Positions 7,329 through 9,637 of a stretch of DNA of 9,637 nt are shown here, one piece after another. Origin of the DNA: Gemmatimonadota bacterium (lineage in GTDB: Bacteria; Gemmatimonadota; Gemmatimonadetes; Longimicrobiales; RSA9); contig VEPF01000004.1 in assembly GCA_012027055.1 (NCBI GenBank), positions 1-9,637 of the forward strand. The letters run 5' to 3'. Position 1 is the first letter of the stretch. The number at the start of each line of letters is the position of its first letter. The notes below the pieces were generated by a model that worked only from the letters and a program-made list of their open reading frames with translations, was not told where the DNA came from and made no database searches. Position numbers and translations under genes: made by a program.

Positions 7329-7336
7329 TAAATACC

Positions 7337-9001
7337 ATGAGCGTCCATTCCCGCCGCCTGGCGTCGAGCTTCGGCCCGTTGCTCCTGCTCCTCGCGTCCT
7401 GCGCGCCGAACTACCGCGCCGCGCGCTACGACGTGGTGGAGGCGACCATCCCCCAGCTGCGGCAGGCCCTGGCCAACGATAGCCTCACGTCGCGCGAGCT
7501 GGTCGAAGCCTACCTGGCGCGCATCGCCCTGTACGAGGAGCGCTACAACGCGACCATCGCGGTGAATCCACGCGCCCTGGCCATTGCCGATTCCCTCGAC
7601 CGGGAGAGGGCCGCGGGGCGGGTCAGGGGTCCGCTCCACGGGATCCCGGTGGCGCTCAAGGACAACATCCACACCACGGACATGCCTACCACCGGCGGAG
7701 CGCTGGCTTTCGAGAGTTACACGCCACCCTACGCCGCCACCCTCACGAAGCGGCTGCAGGATGCCGGCGCCATCATCCTCGCGAAGACCGTGATGACCGA
7801 GCTGGCCAACTTCATGGCTTCGGGAATGCCAACGAACTACAGCGCGGTCGGCGGCTACGGCCGCAACCCGTACGATCCGCGTCGAGACCCGCGGGAGGGA
7901 AGGAACGACGGCCGGCCCGTCATGGCCACCGGCGGCTCCAGCTCGGGGATCGGGACTTCCCTGAGCTTCTGGGCGGCCAGCGTCGGCACCGAGACGTCAG
8001 GTTCCATCCTCTCGCCGGCGAACCAGAACATGCTGGCCGCGGTGAAGCCCACGGTCGGGCGGATCAGCCGTTGGGGCGTCATCCCCATCACGGCCGACCA
8101 GGACACCCCGGGCCCCATGGCCCGCACCGTCACCGATGCCGCCATCATGCTGGGCGTGATGGAGGGCACGGCGCCCGACCCGAACGACCCGGCCACCTCG
8201 ACGTGTGAGCGTCCAGCAGGCGCGGACTACACGCCGTTCCTCAAGACGGAGGGGCTGAAAGGCGCCCGCATCGGCATCCCCCGCGCCAGCTACTACGACT
8301 CGGTACGGGTGCCCGGGACGGACCGTTGGCGGGGCGGACTGTCGCCCGCGGCGCGCGCCATGGTGGACACGGTCCGGGCGATCCTCGTGGAGCAGGGCGC
8401 CGTGATCGTGGACCCGGCGGACATCCCCAGCGTTCTGGATCCGGACACGGCGAACAACCTGCTGGTCCACGGCGCGAGCATCGTCCTCGATTACGGGATG
8501 AAGCGCGACTTCAACCTCTGGCTCGCGTCGCTGGGTTCGGGCGCGCCGGTGAAATCCCTCACCGAGCTGCGCAAATGGAACCTGGCGCACCGCTCCGCCG
8601 GCTCAATGAAGTACGAGCAGGCCCGGCTGGATGCGTCCGACTCGCTGGACCTGGAACAGGCCAGGCCGGCGTACGAAGCCGATCGCGCGCGGGACATCCT
8701 CCTCAACGCCACGCACGGCATCGACCAGGTCATGCAGGCCGAGCAGCTCGATGCGCTTCTCTTCGCCGGGGCCGGCAGCGCCGGGATCGCGGCAAAGCCC
8801 GGCTATCCCACGGTGATCGTCCCCTTCGGCTTCATCCCCAACGAGCAGGGGCCCGCGTTCCCGGAAGGGTGGGAGCCGAGGCCCCAGCCGTTCGGCGTGA
8901 GCTTCACCGGCCGCGCGTGCAGCGAGCCCAGGCTGCTCGAGCTCGCCTACGCCTTCGAACAGGCGACGAGGCGGAGGGTGTCACCGCCCGGGTTGAAGTA
9001 G
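7337..9001 (+). CDS. Lipoprotein amidase of the amidase-signature family
   Basis: 554 residues from ATG 7337; a longer in-frame start at 7286 is rejected because only the inner ATG gives a clean signal peptide. MSVHSRRL, a Leu-rich core and lipobox LASC (Cys22) predict a lipid-anchored protein. The amidase-signature triad is complete: Lys108 (GIPVALKDN), the cis-Ser Ser201 in GGSSSG (199-204), and nucleophile Ser223 in GTETSGSILSP. The family hydrolyses C-N amide bonds of varied small or peptide substrates. Further conserved blocks are KPTVGRISRWGVIPITADQD (about 237-256), then GPMARTVTDAA (about 258-268). The triad spacing (22 residues between Ser201 and Ser223) is two shorter than in mammalian FAAH as I recall it, probably a subfamily trait. 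It follows the sulfatase by 90 bp on the same strand, so co-transcription is possible. Substrate unknown. Confidence 0.9.
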   Translation: MSVHSRRLASSFGPLLLLLASCAPNYRAARYDVVEATIPQLRQALANDSLTSRELVEAYLARIALYEERYNATIAVNPRALAIADSLDRERAAGRVRGPLHGIPVALKDNIHTTDMPTTGGALAFESYTPPYAATLTKRLQDAGAIILAKTVMTELANFMASGMPTNYSAVGGYGRNPYDPRRDPREGRNDGRPVMATGGSSSGIGTSLSFWAASVGTETSGSILSPANQNMLAAVKPTVGRISRWGVIPITADQDTPGPMARTVTDAAIMLGVMEGTAPDPNDPATSTCERPAGADYTPFLKTEGLKGARIGIPRASYYDSVRVPGTDRWRGGLSPAARAMVDTVRAILVEQGAVIVDPADIPSVLDPDTANNLLVHGASIVLDYGMKRDFNLWLASLGSGAPVKSLTELRKWNLAHRSAGSMKYEQARLDASDSLDLEQARPAYEADRARDILLNATHGIDQVMQAEQLDALLFAGAGSAGIAAKPGYPTVIVPFGFIPNEQGPAFPEGWEPRPQPFGVSFTGRACSEPRLLELAYAFEQATRRRVSPPGLK

Positions 9002-9090
9002 CCTCGGGCCTGGATCGCTCCGCGCAGCAACTGGCTGGCGCAGGCACGCAGCAGGCAGCCAGGACGTCGCATACGGCAGCAACCGAGAAC

Positions 9091-9123
9091 GGCCCCGCCC
9101 GATGACACGCATCGGGCGGGGCC
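9091..9123. terminator. Strong hairpin between converging genes, likely bidirectional terminator
   Basis: A perfect 14-bp inverted repeat (GGCCCCGCCCGATG at 9091-9104, complement at 9110-9123) with a 5-nt loop. It lies 89 bp after the amidase stop and 24 bp after the MFS stop on the other strand. Neither side has a long T run, so it is a U-poor terminator or a transcript-stabilising hairpin. The strict pairing and position make chance unlikely. Confidence 0.65.
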
Positions 9124-9147
9124 TGCGTTCGTACGAGCGCCGCGCGC

Positions 9148-9637
9148 TCAGGCCACCTGCTGCTGCTTCTTTCCGAAGCCGGGCTCGATCTTCACGAGCG
9201 AGGCCACGATGAAGCCCGGGATGGTGGAGAGCAGCACCCACTCGAAGAAGTGCTGGTAGCCGATGTGGTCCTGCAGCCAGCCGCTGAACATGCCGGGGAT
9301 CATCATGCCGAGTGCCATGAAGCCGGTGCAGATGGCGTAGTGCGCGGTTTTGTGCTCGCCGGCGGAGATCATGATCATGAACAGCATGTAGGCGGTGAAG
9401 CCGAAGCCGTACCCGAACTGCTCAACCGCCACGGCCGCATTGATGAGCAGGAAGCTGGTGGGCTGCACGTGCGACAGGAAGATGAAAACCGCGTCCGGCA
9501 GGTGGATGATGATTACCATGGGCCAGAGCCAGAACCTGAGTCCCTGCTTCGAGGCCACGTACCCGCCCAGCAGTCCGCCCAGCGTCAGGGAGATGATCCC
9601 GACGGACCCGTACACGATGCCGACCTCGCTGGTGGTG
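9148..9637 (-). CDS. AmpG-like MFS transporter (N-terminus beyond window)
   Basis: The frame is open to the right edge and ends at TGA 9148-9150, giving 162 C-terminal residues; the N-terminal helices and start are missing. An in-frame GTG at 9615 is internal, since the frame continues through TTSEVGI upstream without a stop. Five hydrophobic segments fit TM8-12 of a 12-helix MFS permease: around VGIISLTLGG, FWLWPMVIIIHLP, a long segment with AVEQFGYGFGFTAYML, TAHYAICTGFMALGMMIPG and LLSTIPGFIVASLV. The short hydrophilic link ISAGEHKTAHYAI and the AVEQFGYGFGF motif resemble AmpG-like permeases, which in known members carry muropeptides or amino-sugar derivatives. The C-terminus ends in a basic/Gln tail (GKKQQQVA). 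It converges with the amidase gene across a hairpin. Family call is good; substrate is unproven. Confidence 0.82.
   Translation of the reverse strand, partial: TTSEVGIVYGSVGIISLTLGGLLGGYVASKQGLRFWLWPMVIIIHLPDAVFIFLSHVQPTSFLLINAAVAVEQFGYGFGFTAYMLFMIMISAGEHKTAHYAICTGFMALGMMIPGMFSGWLQDHIGYQHFFEWVLLSTIPGFIVASLVKIEPGFGKKQQQVA

Noticed and set aside
1..9637. CRISPR array or Cas genes near the TPR-CHAT gene
   Set aside because: No regularly spaced repeats with unique spacers and no Cas-like frame is present; the only repeats are the propeller blades and the 15-bp pair.

Overview
This is a very G+C-rich bacterial window with dense, mostly clustered genes. The combination points to Gemmatimonadota or a similar high-GC, environmental phylum: an ECF sigma factor with a zinc-binding anti-sigma factor and a TPR-CHAT protein, a PD40 (TolB-like) lipoprotein with an Ig-like domain, and a lipoprotein amidase with a GTETSGSILSPANQN motif. 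This assignment rests on remembered family resemblance, not on a search. I see no rRNA, tRNA, CRISPR array, insertion sequence or phage gene.

Layout. (1) 1-794, minus strand: the N-terminal 264 residues of a lipoprotein that runs off the left edge. It has a lipobox, an Ig-like domain and three PD40 propeller blades. (2) 931-5506, minus strand: a tight three-gene operon read from right to left. Its order is ECF sigma factor (4877-5506), membrane anti-sigma factor with a periplasmic TPR tail (4185-4877, joined by TAATG), and a 1085-residue TPR-CHAT protein with an N-terminal membrane segment and an intact His/Cys pair (931-4188, joined by GTGA). (3) 5507-5662: a divergent intergenic region with a 15-bp direct repeat spaced 30 bp apart. 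(4) 5663-9001, plus strand: a Tat-exported Cys-type sulfatase followed by a lipoprotein amidase-signature enzyme, possibly co-transcribed. (5) 9091-9123: a strong hairpin between converging genes. (6) 9148-9637, minus strand: the C-terminal five membrane helices of an AmpG-like MFS transporter that runs off the right edge.

How the genes may work together. The sigma/anti-sigma/TPR-CHAT operon looks like a self-contained signalling unit. A zinc-binding anti-sigma factor would hold the ECF sigma factor at the membrane, and a co-translated caspase-like protease may act in the same pathway. The logic recalls Craspase-type systems, where a TPR-CHAT protease cleaves a regulator bound to a sigma factor, but nothing CRISPR-related is present. 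The sulfatase, amidase and MFS permease could form a periplasmic pathway that desulfates and deacylates or hydrolyses an amide-bearing substrate and imports the product. That is inference from neighbourhood only.
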